A stretch of 64,000 nt of DNA, taken from positions 1 to 64,000 of the forward strand of contig NZ_AP019822.1 of NCBI RefSeq assembly GCF_007990505.1, read 5' to 3'. The position numbers were made by a program, and so were the translations under genes. This DNA comes from Pseudoleptotrichia goodfellowii. GTDB lineage: Bacteria > Fusobacteriota > Fusobacteriia > Fusobacteriales > Leptotrichiaceae. Shown here piece by piece: positions 36,519 through 46,512 of this stretch (position 1 is its first letter; each line of letters begins with the position of its first letter). The notes beneath the pieces were generated by a model. It was not told the DNA's origin. It saw only the letters and a program-made list of their open reading frames with translations, and did not search any database.

Positions 36519-37526
36519 ATGGCAGTTAAAGTAGCAATTAACGGATTTGGAAGAATAGGGAGATTGGCATTAAGATTAATGGCAAATGATCCTGAATTTG
36601 ATGTAGTTGCAATTAACGATTTGACAGATGCGGCTATGTTGGCACATTTGTTCAAATACGATACAGCACAAGGAAGATTTGACGGAGAAATCCAAGTTAA
36701 GGAAAATGCATTCGTAGTAAACGGAAAAGAAATTAAAACTTTCGCAGATGCAGATCCTGAAAATTTACCATGGGGACAATTAGGAGTAGATGTAGTTTTG
36801 GAATGTACAGGATTCTTCACTTCTAAAGAAAAAGCCGAAAAACATATTAAAGCAGGAGCTAAAAAAGTAGTTATATCAGCACCTGGTTCAGGAGAAATGA
36901 AAACAGTAGTATTTAATGTGAATAACAATATTTTGGACGGTTCAGAAACAGTAATTTCTGCTGCTTCTTGTACAACTAACTGTTTAGCACCTATGGCTAA
37001 AGTTTTACAAGATAAATTCGGAATTGAAGTAGGATCAATGACTACTATCCACGCTTACACAGGAGATCAAAATACATTGGATGCACCTCACAGAAAAGGT
37101 GACTTCAGAAGAGCAAGAGCTGCCGCTGCAAATATAGTACCTAATACTACAGGAGCTGCAAAAGCTATAGGATTGGTTATACCTGAATTAGCAGGAAAAT
37201 TGGACGGAGCTGCTCAAAGAGTACCTGTTCCTACAGGATCATTAACTGAATTAATTTCAGTTTTAAACAAAAAAGTTACTAAAGACGAAGTTAATGCAGC
37301 TATGAAAGCAGCATCTAACGAATCATTCGGATATACTGAAGAACCTCTAGTATCTTCTGATATAGTTGGAATCCATTTCGGTTCATTGTTTGACGCAACT
37401 CAGACAAAAGTTATCGAAAGCGGAGACAAACAATTAGTTAAAACAGTTTCATGGTATGACAATGAAATGTCTTACACTGCTCAATTAGTAAGAACATTGA
37501 AATACTTTGTTGAATTGGCAAAATAA
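36519..37526 (+). CDS. gap: Glyceraldehyde-3-phosphate dehydrogenase
   Basis: 335 residues: the NAD fold [14 protein letters not shown], active site [12 protein letters not shown] with C151, [26 protein letters not shown], and [11 protein letters not shown]. The glycolytic enzyme acts in the cytoplasm. TAGGAGG precedes the start. Codon choice (many CCT, GGA, TTA and AAA; few rare codons) is more uniform than in its neighbours, as expected for a highly expressed gene. It has its own promoter and terminator. Confidence 0.99.
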   Translation: MAVKVAINGFGRIGRLALRLMANDPEFDVVAINDLTDAAMLAHLFKYDTAQGRFDGEIQVKENAFVVNGKEIKTFADADPENLPWGQLGVDVVLECTGFFTSKEKAEKHIKAGAKKVVISAPGSGEMKTVVFNVNNNILDGSETVISAASCTTNCLAPMAKVLQDKFGIEVGSMTTIHAYTGDQNTLDAPHRKGDFRRARAAAANIVPNTTGAAKAIGLVIPELAGKLDGAAQRVPVPTGSLTELISVLNKKVTKDEVNAAMKAASNESFGYTEEPLVSSDIVGIHFGSLFDATQTKVIESGDKQLVKTVSWYDNEMSYTAQLVRTLKYFVELAK

Positions 37527-37555
37527 TAGTTTAAATAATAAAAGCAGTTATTTAT

Positions 37556-37609
37556 ATCAGCCCTTTGGTTTATAGTTTTATTTTTATAAATCGGAGGGTT
37601 GATTTTTTT
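37556..37609 (+). terminator. Rho-independent terminator after gap
   Basis: ATCAGCCCTTTGGTTTATAG pairs, with several G-U pairs, with TTATAAATCGGAGGGTTGAT, and TTTTTT follows. This long stem separates gap from the exoprotein region. Confidence 0.8.
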
Positions 37610-37720
37610 GGATAAATTTTGAGACAGTATAGATAGAAGCTTTTAATTAATGAAAAAAACGTCTATTATTTAAAAAATCATAAAATTTATTAAATTTTTA
37701 CTGTTTTGTAAGAATATTTG

Positions 37721-37749
37721 TTGAAATTTTAAAGAAAATAAGGTAAAAT
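37721..37749 (+). promoter_or_regulatory. Promoter of the exoprotein (cdiA-like) gene
   Basis: TTGAAA (37721-37726), 17 bp, TAAAAT (37744-37749). The block TTTTAAAGAAAATAAGGTA is nearly identical to the corresponding block of the promoter at 60615-60643. No other promoter this clear was seen inside the array. Confidence 0.6.
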
Positions 37750-37803
37750 ACATTATTATAATATATAAATGAAAATGAATAAAACATTAGGAGCGTGAGA
37801 TAA

Positions 37804-38280
37804 GTGAAAAAGAGTAGAGCTTTTGAAGGACTGAGTGAATATTTCAAAAACAGAATCTTACAAAAAATAATAGCTTTTGTAATGTTACTGTTTTTTAATT
37901 TTAATATATTCGCTGACATCGTGCCTGACCCTGTCAGTATAGGGACAAGGGTAACAAAAACTGCTTCAGGGGTGGATCAGATAGATATAGCAGCACCTAA
38001 TAAGAACGGCACAAGTTATAACTCTCTGAAAGAATTACAGGTAAGTGAACAGGGACTAATCTTAAACAATAATAAAAATGTAGTCATAAATACACAAATC
38101 GCAGGACTGGTAGTAAGAAACAGAAATCTTGATAACGGACCTGAAGCAAATCTCATAATAACAGAGGTTACAGGGAAGAATAAAACAAACATAAACGGAA
38201 TAGTGGAAGTGGCAGGAAAAAGAGCAGACCTCGTTATGGCAAATAGGAACGGAATATTTGTTAATGGCGGGGGTTTTTAA
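37804..38280 (+). CDS. Two-partner-secretion exoprotein, N-terminal TPS fragment
   Basis: 158 codons from a GTG behind AGGAGCG. A long extended signal region (KNRILQKIIAFVMLLFFN) is followed by a TPS (haemagglutination-activity) domain: the motifs INGIVEVAGKRADLVMANRN and GIFVNGGGF are diagnostic. This domain leads export through a TpsB/CdiB-type outer-membrane partner. The frame stops at TAA 38278, where the TPS domain should continue. One missing T in the T5 run (38274-38278) restores LNSDRVTLTTGSLQMKDGD downstream. No TpsB gene is present in the window. Confidence 0.85.
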   Translation: MKKSRAFEGLSEYFKNRILQKIIAFVMLLFFNFNIFADIVPDPVSIGTRVTKTASGVDQIDIAAPNKNGTSYNSLKELQVSEQGLILNNNKNVVINTQIAGLVVRNRNLDNGPEANLIITEVTGKNKTNINGIVEVAGKRADLVMANRNGIFVNGGGF

Positions 38281-38866
38281 ATTCCGACAGAGTGACATTG
38301 ACAACAGGAAGTCTTCAAATGAAAGACGGAGATTTAGTAGCAATAGACGTGTCACAAGGACATATAGGAATAGGAGAAAAGGAATAGATGCATTAAGCTT
38401 GACAGATCTTGAATTATTGGGGAAAACGATAGATATAGCGGGAGTAATAAAAGCATCAAGAGAAACAAGAGTAATGGTATCGGCAGGAGGACAGACATAC
38501 CAGTATAAGACAAAAGAAGTAAAAAGTAAAGGTGAAACATACAGCGGAATAGCAGTAGACGGAAAAGCAGCAGGAAGTATGTATGCAGGAAAAATAGATA
38601 TAATATCAAATGATAAGGGAGCAGGAGTAAATACAAAAGGGGACTTGGTAAGTGTAGATGATGTAGTATTGACAGCAAACGGAGATATAACAACAAACAA
38701 AGTAAATGCAGGAAAGAAAGTAGTATATAAAACACCGAAGAAAGTAAGAATAAAAGGAGAAACAACATCAGGAAAGAAAGTACAGATAAAAGCAAAAGAA
38801 ACAGAAATAGATGCAAAAGTGATAACTGGATATTTGGAAGAAGCATTAGGAGAAAAAAGCATTTGA
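38258..38866 (+). pseudogene. Exoprotein middle fragment, frames broken at homopolymers
   Basis: Between the TPS fragment and the main frame the coding sequence crosses frames four times. The suspected sites are T5 at 38274 (one base short), the A-run at 38377-38380 (one short), the A-run ending near 38858 (one extra), and A4 at 38894-38897 (one short). With these corrected, a continuous protein reads from the TPS domain through IDALSLTDLELLGKTIDIAG, typical of FHA proteins, into the main frame at 38918. Either the gene is decayed here or the sequence carries homopolymer errors. Confidence 0.75.
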
Positions 38867-38917
38867 GATAGAAAGTGACAAGACAAAAATAACATCAAAA
38901 TAGAAGTACAGGGAAAA

Positions 38918-41900
38918 GTGGATATAAAATCCAAAGAAACAGAAAATAAAGGGGAAGTATTTGCAACAGAAAAAATAAACATAACAGGACAAAAACTGGA
39001 TAACAGTAATGGAGAAATAAGAAGTAACAGAAAAATAGAACTGGATGTAACAAACACAGTAAATAAAAAAGGATATATATTATCAGACGGACTGACAAAG
39101 GAAGAAGCAAAACAGGAAGAGGAAAGTAAAAAGGAAGACAATAAAAAAGTAGATACAGAAACAGAAAAAGGAATAAATATAACAGGAGCAGTAGATAATA
39201 CAGAAGGATTAATAAAAGGAAGAGAAGTAAGAATAGGAGGAAATCTTACAGGAAACGCTAAAGGAAAAGTAGAGTCTATAGGAGCCTTAACTTTAGATGG
39301 AAAAGTAATAGACAATAAAAACGGAACACTAAAAGGAAACATCAAAAAAATAGATGCAAATAAATTCATAAATGATGAAGGAAGGATATTAACAAACGAA
39401 AAACTCGATATAGCAGCAAAAGAAGGAAGCAATGTAAGAGGAGAAATATTCGGTTCCGAAGGAGTAAAAATAGTAGGAGAAAAACTGAATAACTTATCAG
39501 GAGAAATAAGAAGTAACAGAAAAATAGAATTGGATGTAGTAAATACAGTAAATAAAAAAGGATATATATTATCAGACGGACTGACAAAGGAAGAAGCAAA
39601 ACAGGAAGAGGAAAGTAATAAAAAGGAAGAAAACACAAAAGCAGAAACAGAAAAAGGAATAAATATAACAGGAGCAGTAGATAATACAGAAGGATTAATA
39701 AAAGGAAGAGAAGTAAGAATAGGAGGCAATCTTACAGGAAATGCCAAAGGTAAAGTAGAATCTATAGGAGCCTTAACTTTAGATGGAAAAGTAATAGACA
39801 ATAAAAACGGAACACTAAAAGGAAACATCAAAAAAATAGATGCAAATAAATTCATAAATGATGAAGGAAAGATATTAACAAACGAAAAACTTGATATAGC
39901 AGCAAAAGAAGGAAGTAACATAAGAGGAGAAATATTCGGCTCTGAAGGAGTAAAAGTAGTAGGAGAAAAACTGAATAACCTGACAGGAATAATAAGAAGC
40001 AACGGGAAAATAGACCTTAATGTAAAAGAAACAATAAACAGAGAAGGATATATATTATCAGACGGAATAACAAAAGAAGAAGCACAAAAATGGGAAGTGA
40101 AAGAAAAAGGACCTGAGAAAAAAGAAGACAAGAAAGAAGAAAGTAAGAAAGACGAAGTAAAAGAGCAGACAACAGGAGTAGAATTAAAAGCAGATAGACT
40201 TGATAATACAAAAGGAATAATAGCAAGTTTAGGACAAACAACGTTAAATGTAGGAAAAGTATCAAACGGAGAAGGAAAAATAGTATCAAGAGGTGTAGTG
40301 GAATTAACTACGCCTAATGAGTACGAATATGAAGGATTAGTAGAAGGAGATGCAGTAACAACATTAAACGGAAAAAAAGTAACAATAAAAGAAAAAATGC
40401 AAAGAAAAAATACATTGGAGTTAATAGGGCAGGAAGGAATAATACTAAAAGATGAAATAGTATCGGGGATATTAAGACTGGATACGAAATCGGACTTAAA
40501 GAATGCCAAAGATATAAGAGGGCTGGATACATTATCAGTAACAGCAAAGAATATAGAAAATGAAGGGAATCTGTTATCGGATAAGAATCTTTATGTAAAA
40601 GCTGAAGGAAAGCTGTTAAATAAGGGAACAGGCTTAATAAAAGGTAAAGAAAATACATATTTAGAAGGAAGTATAATAGAAAACAACAGAGGGAAAATAT
40701 TATCAGAAGGAAGTTTGACATTAATAGCGGAAACATTAATAAGAAATGACAATGGAAAAATAGATGCAAAAGGAGATATATACGGAGAAGTAAAGAATGG
40801 TCGTTTTGAAAATATAGGAACAGCAGACATAGAAATAATAGATACTGTAAGATATGAAGCGACAGGAACAGAAGGAATAGGGTATACAAGAGGCGGAATA
40901 TTTTCAAGATTGAGAAGAAATAGCGGAAGAAATAATAAAAATGAAGAAAAAAGAGAGATACGTGAAAGAGGAGTAAACTTTAACGTAGAGGCTTCAAATA
41001 TAACAAGTGACGGAAGCATAACAATAAAAGCGGAAAAGGGAGATGTAATAAATAAAGACGGAGGAAATATAAAAGCTCAAAAAGGTATTTATGTGAAAGC
41101 TCAAAATGTATATAATATTGGGAAATATATACAGGACGAAAAAGATAAAAACCTGACAGTATTGGGAGCAGGCGGCAGAATAGAAGGAGCCGATGTATAT
41201 ATGGAAGTAACGGGAAAAGTAGTGAACGGTACAGAAGAATATACAAAAGGCATATACAGAAGAGAAGACGGAGTATTGGTAGATAACAGAAAAGTAGGAA
41301 TGGTAATAAATCCTTCAAGTATAATAGGAAGTCAAAGTACAGTAATAAAAGCGGGAGAACTTGTAAATACATCGCAAATAGGAGAGGCAGGAAAAGGAAC
41401 AACATTTATAGATGTAAAAGGAAAAATAGTAAATGCAAGTATAGGAAACAACATAGCAAAAATAGAAGGAAAAGATGTAATTGTAGAAGGAAACAAAGGA
41501 GTAACAAATACAGGTGCAGTAATTTCAGGAACAGAATTTACGAAAGTTACGTCTAAAGACGGAAAAGTCTTAAATGAAAGTACAATAACATCCCAGACAA
41601 TAATGTTACAACCGCAAAGTGGAGGATTAAGAGGATTTATAGTAAGAAGAGCATCAGCTCCTGAAGTAATAGGAGTAACAGAAAGTATAAGAAATATAGG
41701 GAAAATAGAAGGAAATGGTCTTGTTTATGTAGAAGGAAAAGAAGTGGAAAATGTAGCCGGAAACATAAAAGGAAAAGGCGGAACATATATAAAGAGTACA
41801 GAAAAAGATATAGTAGATAAAACAATAAGTTTACAGGACAGTAAAAAAGGAGTGACAGAAACAGTAACGGAAACAAGACAGGTAAGAGATAAGAAATTAG

Positions 41901-44900
41901 TACGTCGTGGAGGAAGAGACGGAGAAGAAAGAGAAATGGAATACGGACCGTCAAAAACTGTACAGGTACAGGTTTCAAGATATTGGGATACAGTAAATAA
42001 AATGAACACAGTATCAGGAATAATAGGAGAAGGAAAAGACACAATACTTGATTCGGCAAAAGACATAGTTCTTGAAAGCAGCGATTTAAGAGCACAAAAT
42101 GATGTAGTGCTGAATGCGAAGAACTATCTTTTGATGTTCTCGACAGTGGACACTGAATATAAATTCAGAACACAGACAAGTACAAGCGGAGGAGGACTGA
42201 GAAGAAAGAAAACGACGACAGAAACATGGATACAGGATAATGTTTATGCAAATCCTGTGGAAATAACAAATGAAGGAAATGTCCTTATAAACTATAAAGG
42301 GATAGGAAAAGCTGCGGACAATAAGGGAGTATTTGCACAGGGAGTAAACTTTAAAACAAAAGGGCAGATAGTAGGATTGTCTGACGGAAATATATATTTA
42401 CAAGGTACAAAAGACAGAATAAAAAATATATATGATTCACATACAGTAAAAAGTTTCTGGGGAGTAACATATAAAAGAAGAAGTGACTATATAAGTGATG
42501 ATAAGGAAAAATACAGACATAGTCAACTATACGGAGAAAGCGGAGTAAAAATGGACTCTGAAGGAAAATTGAGAATAGAGGGAGTAGATATACAAACAGT
42601 AGGACCTGTATTTTTAAGAGGAAAACTCGGAGTAGAAATAGTACCGGGAACGGAAATAAGCAGCAGATATGAAGAGCATTTATCAAAAGGATTAAAATTT
42701 ACAGCAAATAAGGGAGGAGTATTTGCAGGAGTAGAAAAAGGTAAGAATGAAATATCGACACAGACGATAAAAAATGTCGGAAGTATAATAAACTCCAAAG
42801 GTGGAGGAGTAAAAGCAGAAGGAGACCATATAATATCAATAGGAAGTAAAATAGGAGCAGCAGGGGATATTATACTGGACGGAAAAAACGGAGTAGTATT
42901 AAAAGACGGAGAAAATTTTGCAAGTATAAGAGAGCAGAATGAAAAAATAAGAGCAGGATTATTTGCGACAGCGGACGGTAAAAAGCTGTCAGCATCGGCA
43001 GGAGTAGAAGCGGCATATTCCAAAGACTATAACGGCAGAACGATGATAACACCTGAAAAGAATGTACTTGTAACGAATAAGAATATATTAATAAAATCAG
43101 ATGAAGGAAATGTATTGTTACAGGGAGATTTTGGAGCTAAAGAGAATATAGGAGTATTTGCAGAAAAAGGAAAAATCTATATAAAAGACTCAACGAGTGA
43201 GATACTGACAAACAGCCAAAGTGTAAATGCAAGAGCAGCATTGGCAGTAAGTCTTAATTTAGGCGGAATAAAAGATACTTTTAAATCTTATAAAGATTAT
43301 TTTAAAGCAATAAAAGAATTGCCTAATATAGGAAGAGTAGGAAGCTTTATAAAAGACATAGCAAAAGGTAAAGACCTTATGGAAAGTCTTGAAGGAAAAG
43401 AAGATACAATAAATGCTTTAAATAATTACTTTAAAGGACCAAGTTCGGGAGGTGTTCATGCCGGCTTAGACTTAGAAGCAAGTGTAAGTCAAGGAAAATC
43501 AGCAAGTAAGTATATTCAAAATATAGCAGCAAATATAAGAGCAGGAAAAGATATTGTTCTTAAAAGTAATGAATTGGAAATATATGGAGGAATAATAAAA
43601 GGAGATAATAATGTATTTTTAGAATCAAATAAAATAAAAATACATGGCTCTGAAGACACTTATGAAAATAAATCTAAAAATATATCGGTAAGCGGAAAAT
43701 ACGGTATATGGGGAACGAATTCAGGAAATGTAGGAGGAAACGTAGGATATTCCCAAAGTAAATCTGAAGGAAAGACATATAATAACAGCCAAATAATAGC
43801 AGGAAATAAGTTGTACTCAAGATCTGATGAACTTATAATAAAAGGAGGAAACTTAAAAGGAAAAGAAACAGATGTGGAAACAAAAAAACTTGTATTGGAA
43901 AGTTTACAGGATACATCAAAATATAGAGAAATAGGAGTAGGAATAGGAGTAAATGCAGGTAAAGGAAAAGAAAAATATACTTATTCAGGAAACGGAGAAG
44001 TAACAGCAGTAAAAGGAGATAAAGAGTGGGTAGGAACCCAAAGCAGTATAATAGGAACAGAAAAAATAAGAGTAAAAGCAGATGAAGGATACTTAAAAGG
44101 CGGTTTGATAGGAAATATAGATGAAAACGGAAAAGACAGAGGAAATTTAACAGTAGAAATCAAAAATCTGCTGACAGAAGATATAGAAAGCAAAGATAAA
44201 CATGTAGGAGTAGGAATAAGGGCAAGTATAACGGAAAGAGAAAAAGTACCTACAGATCAGCAGATACACTTAAAAGATGAAAACGGTAATCCTATAAAAG
44301 GAAAAGAAGACAAAGTAGGCACAGATTATGGAGCATCAATAGAAGGTCATGACAGAGAAAAAGTAACAAGAGCAACAATAGGAAATGGTGTATTGTTGGT
44401 AGGAGAACAGAGTGGACCTTTAAATAGAGATGTATATAGAGCAGATGAGATATTGAAAGATGTGAATATAAAGAAAGTAAATGTGGACTTTGTGGAAACG
44501 AAAAAAGGTTGGGGAGAAATAGGAGGAATACTGGCAACAGATGCAGGAGTAATAGGAAAGTTAGCAGATGATGTAAATGAGAAACTGTTAAATAATGAAC
44601 CTAAGAACATACAGGGAGAATGGACAGAAAAAGTTTACAAGACAATAAGAAGAATAGAAGATTTTGTAGATAAAAAACTTTATAATGAGTCACTTGCATT
44701 AATACCGACATCAGGACAACATGGAGGAATTCTGGATGCTTTCAAATATTTCGGTAAAAAAGATCAATTGGATATGTATCATATTGTAGTTCAACAAGAT
44801 GAAAATGGAAAAAGAATAATAACAGGACAAAAATTAAAAGATCCGAGTCAGATAAAAACAAAAGAAATATTTGTAAACGGGATGTCAGAAGAATTAGAAG

Positions 44901-45955
44901 GATCGATAAACAATGCAATAAATCAATTATCTTCAGCAGCAGACAGAAAAAGAATAGATAACGGAGGAAAATTTGAAGTTACGTTGATTTACAATAAGAC
45001 AAGAGGATATTATCCGGATGTAGTTGAATCGGTAATAGGAAAAATGGCAGATGGAAGCAAAACAAACTTTAGAATGACAACGGGAGTTTCAAGAGGACTA
45101 TCGGATATACTTACACGTTTAGATTCGAGCAGAGAATATAATATCACGACATACAGCCAAGCAAATATAATAATGATGGGAGCATTAAATTATCTGAACA
45201 ATAAAGGGAAAACACTGAATGGTAATATAACGTTATATCATACAGGAACGCCGATAGCTCCAAAAGCATTTGATGCATTAACAGGGAAATTGAACTTTAT
45301 AAACGGAGTATCAATGATAAATACATTAGACCCTGTAGGTAGTGAAAATGGAAAATTGATGGGACTAAAAGGAATAGTATCTGAAACAAGAGATTATAAT
45401 GAAAAACCGAGAACCAAAAGAGATGCTTTAGCACCGAAGATAGCAATTATAGGACCATCAATGTTAAGAGATCAGGTATACCCGATGTTGACTTTAAAAG
45501 AAAAAGAAGAATATACTCCAGAGGAAATATCAAGTATAAGTCAAGCTCACGGTTTTAAGAATGGTAAACAATTTACAGGGTATGCGATGAATTATCATGG
45601 AAGATATATGTATGAGGATAGAGAATTTGTAGCTAGAGAATTGGAATTGTTAAATTCAGGAAAATCAGCAATAGAAGTAGAAAAAGAAATAAATAAAATA
45701 AGGGCTGAAAGACAAAATATTATGCTTGATAAAATGAAATACGGTCCAGTTGTTACAAATAATCAGATAATAGATTTTAGAACAAATATTTTATTTGATG
45801 AATTTGTGGAAAATCTTGGAGCTCAATGGAGAGAAAGAGAGAAAATACCTGAGAATAAAAGAACAGGAGATTTGCATATGAATGGTAATACTAAAAGAAG
45901 TGCAACGCAATCAATAGATGACATGGTTGCGAATTTGAGAAGAAGGGTGAGATAA
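38918..45955 (+). CDS. CdiA/FhaA-like exoprotein with C-terminal hydrolase-like toxin
   Basis: 2345 codons continuing the exoprotein. FHA-type beta-helix repeats dominate residues 1-1800, with an approximately 162-residue unit repeated near the start. The block KVTRATIGNG (from about 1815) and NRDVYRADEILKDV match the segment that often precedes the pretoxin in CdiA proteins. The last 330 residues look like an alpha/beta hydrolase: strand plus LIYNKTRGYY (near 2021), S2080 in TTYSQAN, D2138 in NTLDPVGS, and H2227 in NYHGRYMYE. The C-terminus ends QSIDDMVANLRRRVR. A lipoprotein gene starts directly at the stop. The GTG at 38918 is only the formal start after the frameshifts. Confidence 0.8.
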   Translation: MDIKSKETENKGEVFATEKINITGQKLDNSNGEIRSNRKIELDVTNTVNKKGYILSDGLTKEEAKQEEESKKEDNKKVDTETEKGINITGAVDNTEGLIKGREVRIGGNLTGNAKGKVESIGALTLDGKVIDNKNGTLKGNIKKIDANKFINDEGRILTNEKLDIAAKEGSNVRGEIFGSEGVKIVGEKLNNLSGEIRSNRKIELDVVNTVNKKGYILSDGLTKEEAKQEEESNKKEENTKAETEKGINITGAVDNTEGLIKGREVRIGGNLTGNAKGKVESIGALTLDGKVIDNKNGTLKGNIKKIDANKFINDEGKILTNEKLDIAAKEGSNIRGEIFGSEGVKVVGEKLNNLTGIIRSNGKIDLNVKETINREGYILSDGITKEEAQKWEVKEKGPEKKEDKKEESKKDEVKEQTTGVELKADRLDNTKGIIASLGQTTLNVGKVSNGEGKIVSRGVVELTTPNEYEYEGLVEGDAVTTLNGKKVTIKEKMQRKNTLELIGQEGIILKDEIVSGILRLDTKSDLKNAKDIRGLDTLSVTAKNIENEGNLLSDKNLYVKAEGKLLNKGTGLIKGKENTYLEGSIIENNRGKILSEGSLTLIAETLIRNDNGKIDAKGDIYGEVKNGRFENIGTADIEIIDTVRYEATGTEGIGYTRGGIFSRLRRNSGRNNKNEEKREIRERGVNFNVEASNITSDGSITIKAEKGDVINKDGGNIKAQKGIYVKAQNVYNIGKYIQDEKDKNLTVLGAGGRIEGADVYMEVTGKVVNGTEEYTKGIYRREDGVLVDNRKVGMVINPSSIIGSQSTVIKAGELVNTSQIGEAGKGTTFIDVKGKIVNASIGNNIAKIEGKDVIVEGNKGVTNTGAVISGTEFTKVTSKDGKVLNESTITSQTIMLQPQSGGLRGFIVRRASAPEVIGVTESIRNIGKIEGNGLVYVEGKEVENVAGNIKGKGGTYIKSTEKDIVDKTISLQDSKKGVTETVTETRQVRDKKLVRRGGRDGEEREMEYGPSKTVQVQVSRYWDTVNKMNTVSGIIGEGKDTILDSAKDIVLESSDLRAQNDVVLNAKNYLLMFSTVDTEYKFRTQTSTSGGGLRRKKTTTETWIQDNVYANPVEITNEGNVLINYKGIGKAADNKGVFAQGVNFKTKGQIVGLSDGNIYLQGTKDRIKNIYDSHTVKSFWGVTYKRRSDYISDDKEKYRHSQLYGESGVKMDSEGKLRIEGVDIQTVGPVFLRGKLGVEIVPGTEISSRYEEHLSKGLKFTANKGGVFAGVEKGKNEISTQTIKNVGSIINSKGGGVKAEGDHIISIGSKIGAAGDIILDGKNGVVLKDGENFASIREQNEKIRAGLFATADGKKLSASAGVEAAYSKDYNGRTMITPEKNVLVTNKNILIKSDEGNVLLQGDFGAKENIGVFAEKGKIYIKDSTSEILTNSQSVNARAALAVSLNLGGIKDTFKSYKDYFKAIKELPNIGRVGSFIKDIAKGKDLMESLEGKEDTINALNNYFKGPSSGGVHAGLDLEASVSQGKSASKYIQNIAANIRAGKDIVLKSNELEIYGGIIKGDNNVFLESNKIKIHGSEDTYENKSKNISVSGKYGIWGTNSGNVGGNVGYSQSKSEGKTYNNSQIIAGNKLYSRSDELIIKGGNLKGKETDVETKKLVLESLQDTSKYREIGVGIGVNAGKGKEKYTYSGNGEVTAVKGDKEWVGTQSSIIGTEKIRVKADEGYLKGGLIGNIDENGKDRGNLTVEIKNLLTEDIESKDKHVGVGIRASITEREKVPTDQQIHLKDENGNPIKGKEDKVGTDYGASIEGHDREKVTRATIGNGVLLVGEQSGPLNRDVYRADEILKDVNIKKVNVDFVETKKGWGEIGGILATDAGVIGKLADDVNEKLLNNEPKNIQGEWTEKVYKTIRRIEDFVDKKLYNESLALIPTSGQHGGILDAFKYFGKKDQLDMYHIVVQQDENGKRIITGQKLKDPSQIKTKEIFVNGMSEELEGSINNAINQLSSAADRKRIDNGGKFEVTLIYNKTRGYYPDVVESVIGKMADGSKTNFRMTTGVSRGLSDILTRLDSSREYNITTYSQANIIMMGALNYLNNKGKTLNGNITLYHTGTPIAPKAFDALTGKLNFINGVSMINTLDPVGSENGKLMGLKGIVSETRDYNEKPRTKRDALAPKIAIIGPSMLRDQVYPMLTLKEKEEYTPEEISSISQAHGFKNGKQFTGYAMNYHGRYMYEDREFVARELELLNSGKSAIEVEKEINKIRAERQNIMLDKMKYGPVVTNNQIIDFRTNILFDEFVENLGAQWREREKIPENKRTGDLHMNGNTKRSATQSIDDMVANLRRRVR
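38989..40020 (+). repeat. Internal tandem repeat of about 490 bp in the exoprotein gene
   Basis: The unit starts at 38989, 39479 and (partial) 39965, giving a period of 486-490 bp or about 162 residues. Copies share GEIRSNRKIELDV, KKGYILSDGLTKEEAKQEEE, the run from INITGAVDNTEGLI to NDEG, and EGSN.RGEIFGSEGVK. The first two are nearly identical and the third diverges after its first quarter. Such units extend the beta-helix and can change number by recombination. Confidence 0.85.
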
Positions 45956-46480
45956 ATGAAAAAGAATATAATTTTAATATTAAGTTTAATAATGCTGTCA
46001 TCATGTATAACAGATATGTCCCAATTAACAGGACCGATTCCTAAGAAAGGATATTCAGATTATGGAGCAGAATTTACAGAAAAGGATATATTAGGAAGAA
46101 GAAAAGTAGTAGCACAAATATCAGGATACAATATAAAAATGCCGGAGAATATGGTTTTTAAATATGGAAAATCAGCAACTACAGATGAATTGTTCGGCAA
46201 AAAAAGAAAATATTTATATGATGAAGTAACAAAAACGGGAACTCAAGTGTTTTTGATAGAAGAATCAATGTTGGAGTTAAAGACGTATATAGCTAAAAAA
46301 GAAGGAAGTATCTATGAAATTGGTAACGGAAAATATAGAATAACAACAGGACCGTTTCAGTATCAAATGATGATAGAGATAAAATCGGGATTATATATAG
46401 CTTGTAAAGCAGCTTCTCCTGAAATAGAAAAAGGAGTTCCTGTATGTGAAGCCATAGTAAAAGTAATGAAAAGCCAATAA
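45956..46480 (+). CDS. Lipoprotein, candidate immunity protein A (family 1)
   Basis: 174 residues starting directly after the exoprotein stop. The lipobox is LSSC (Cys17) with Ile at +2, so the protein is probably an outer-membrane or periplasm-facing lipoprotein. The mature part has GPIPKKGYSDYGAEF, KDILGRRKVVAQISGY, ELFGKKRKYLYDE and a closing Cys in VCEAIVKVMKSQ. Homologous genes lie at 56212, 57278 and 59762, each behind a toxin segment. The immunity role is inferred from position, size and variability between copies in the middle third. Confidence 0.65.
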   Translation: MKKNIILILSLIMLSSCITDMSQLTGPIPKKGYSDYGAEFTEKDILGRRKVVAQISGYNIKMPENMVFKYGKSATTDELFGKKRKYLYDEVTKTGTQVFLIEESMLELKTYIAKKEGSIYEIGNGKYRITTGPFQYQMMIEIKSGLYIACKAASPEIEKGVPVCEAIVKVMKSQ

Positions 46481-46512
46481 AAAATTATTTTGATAGAAAG
46501 GAAGAATTAAAG

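Noticed and set aside
38062-40509. 815-codon minus-strand ORF opposite the exoprotein gene
   Set aside because: It mirrors the low-complexity, Lys/Glu-rich plus-strand coding sequence, is Ser/Phe/Pro-rich without domain features, and lacks a plausible start.
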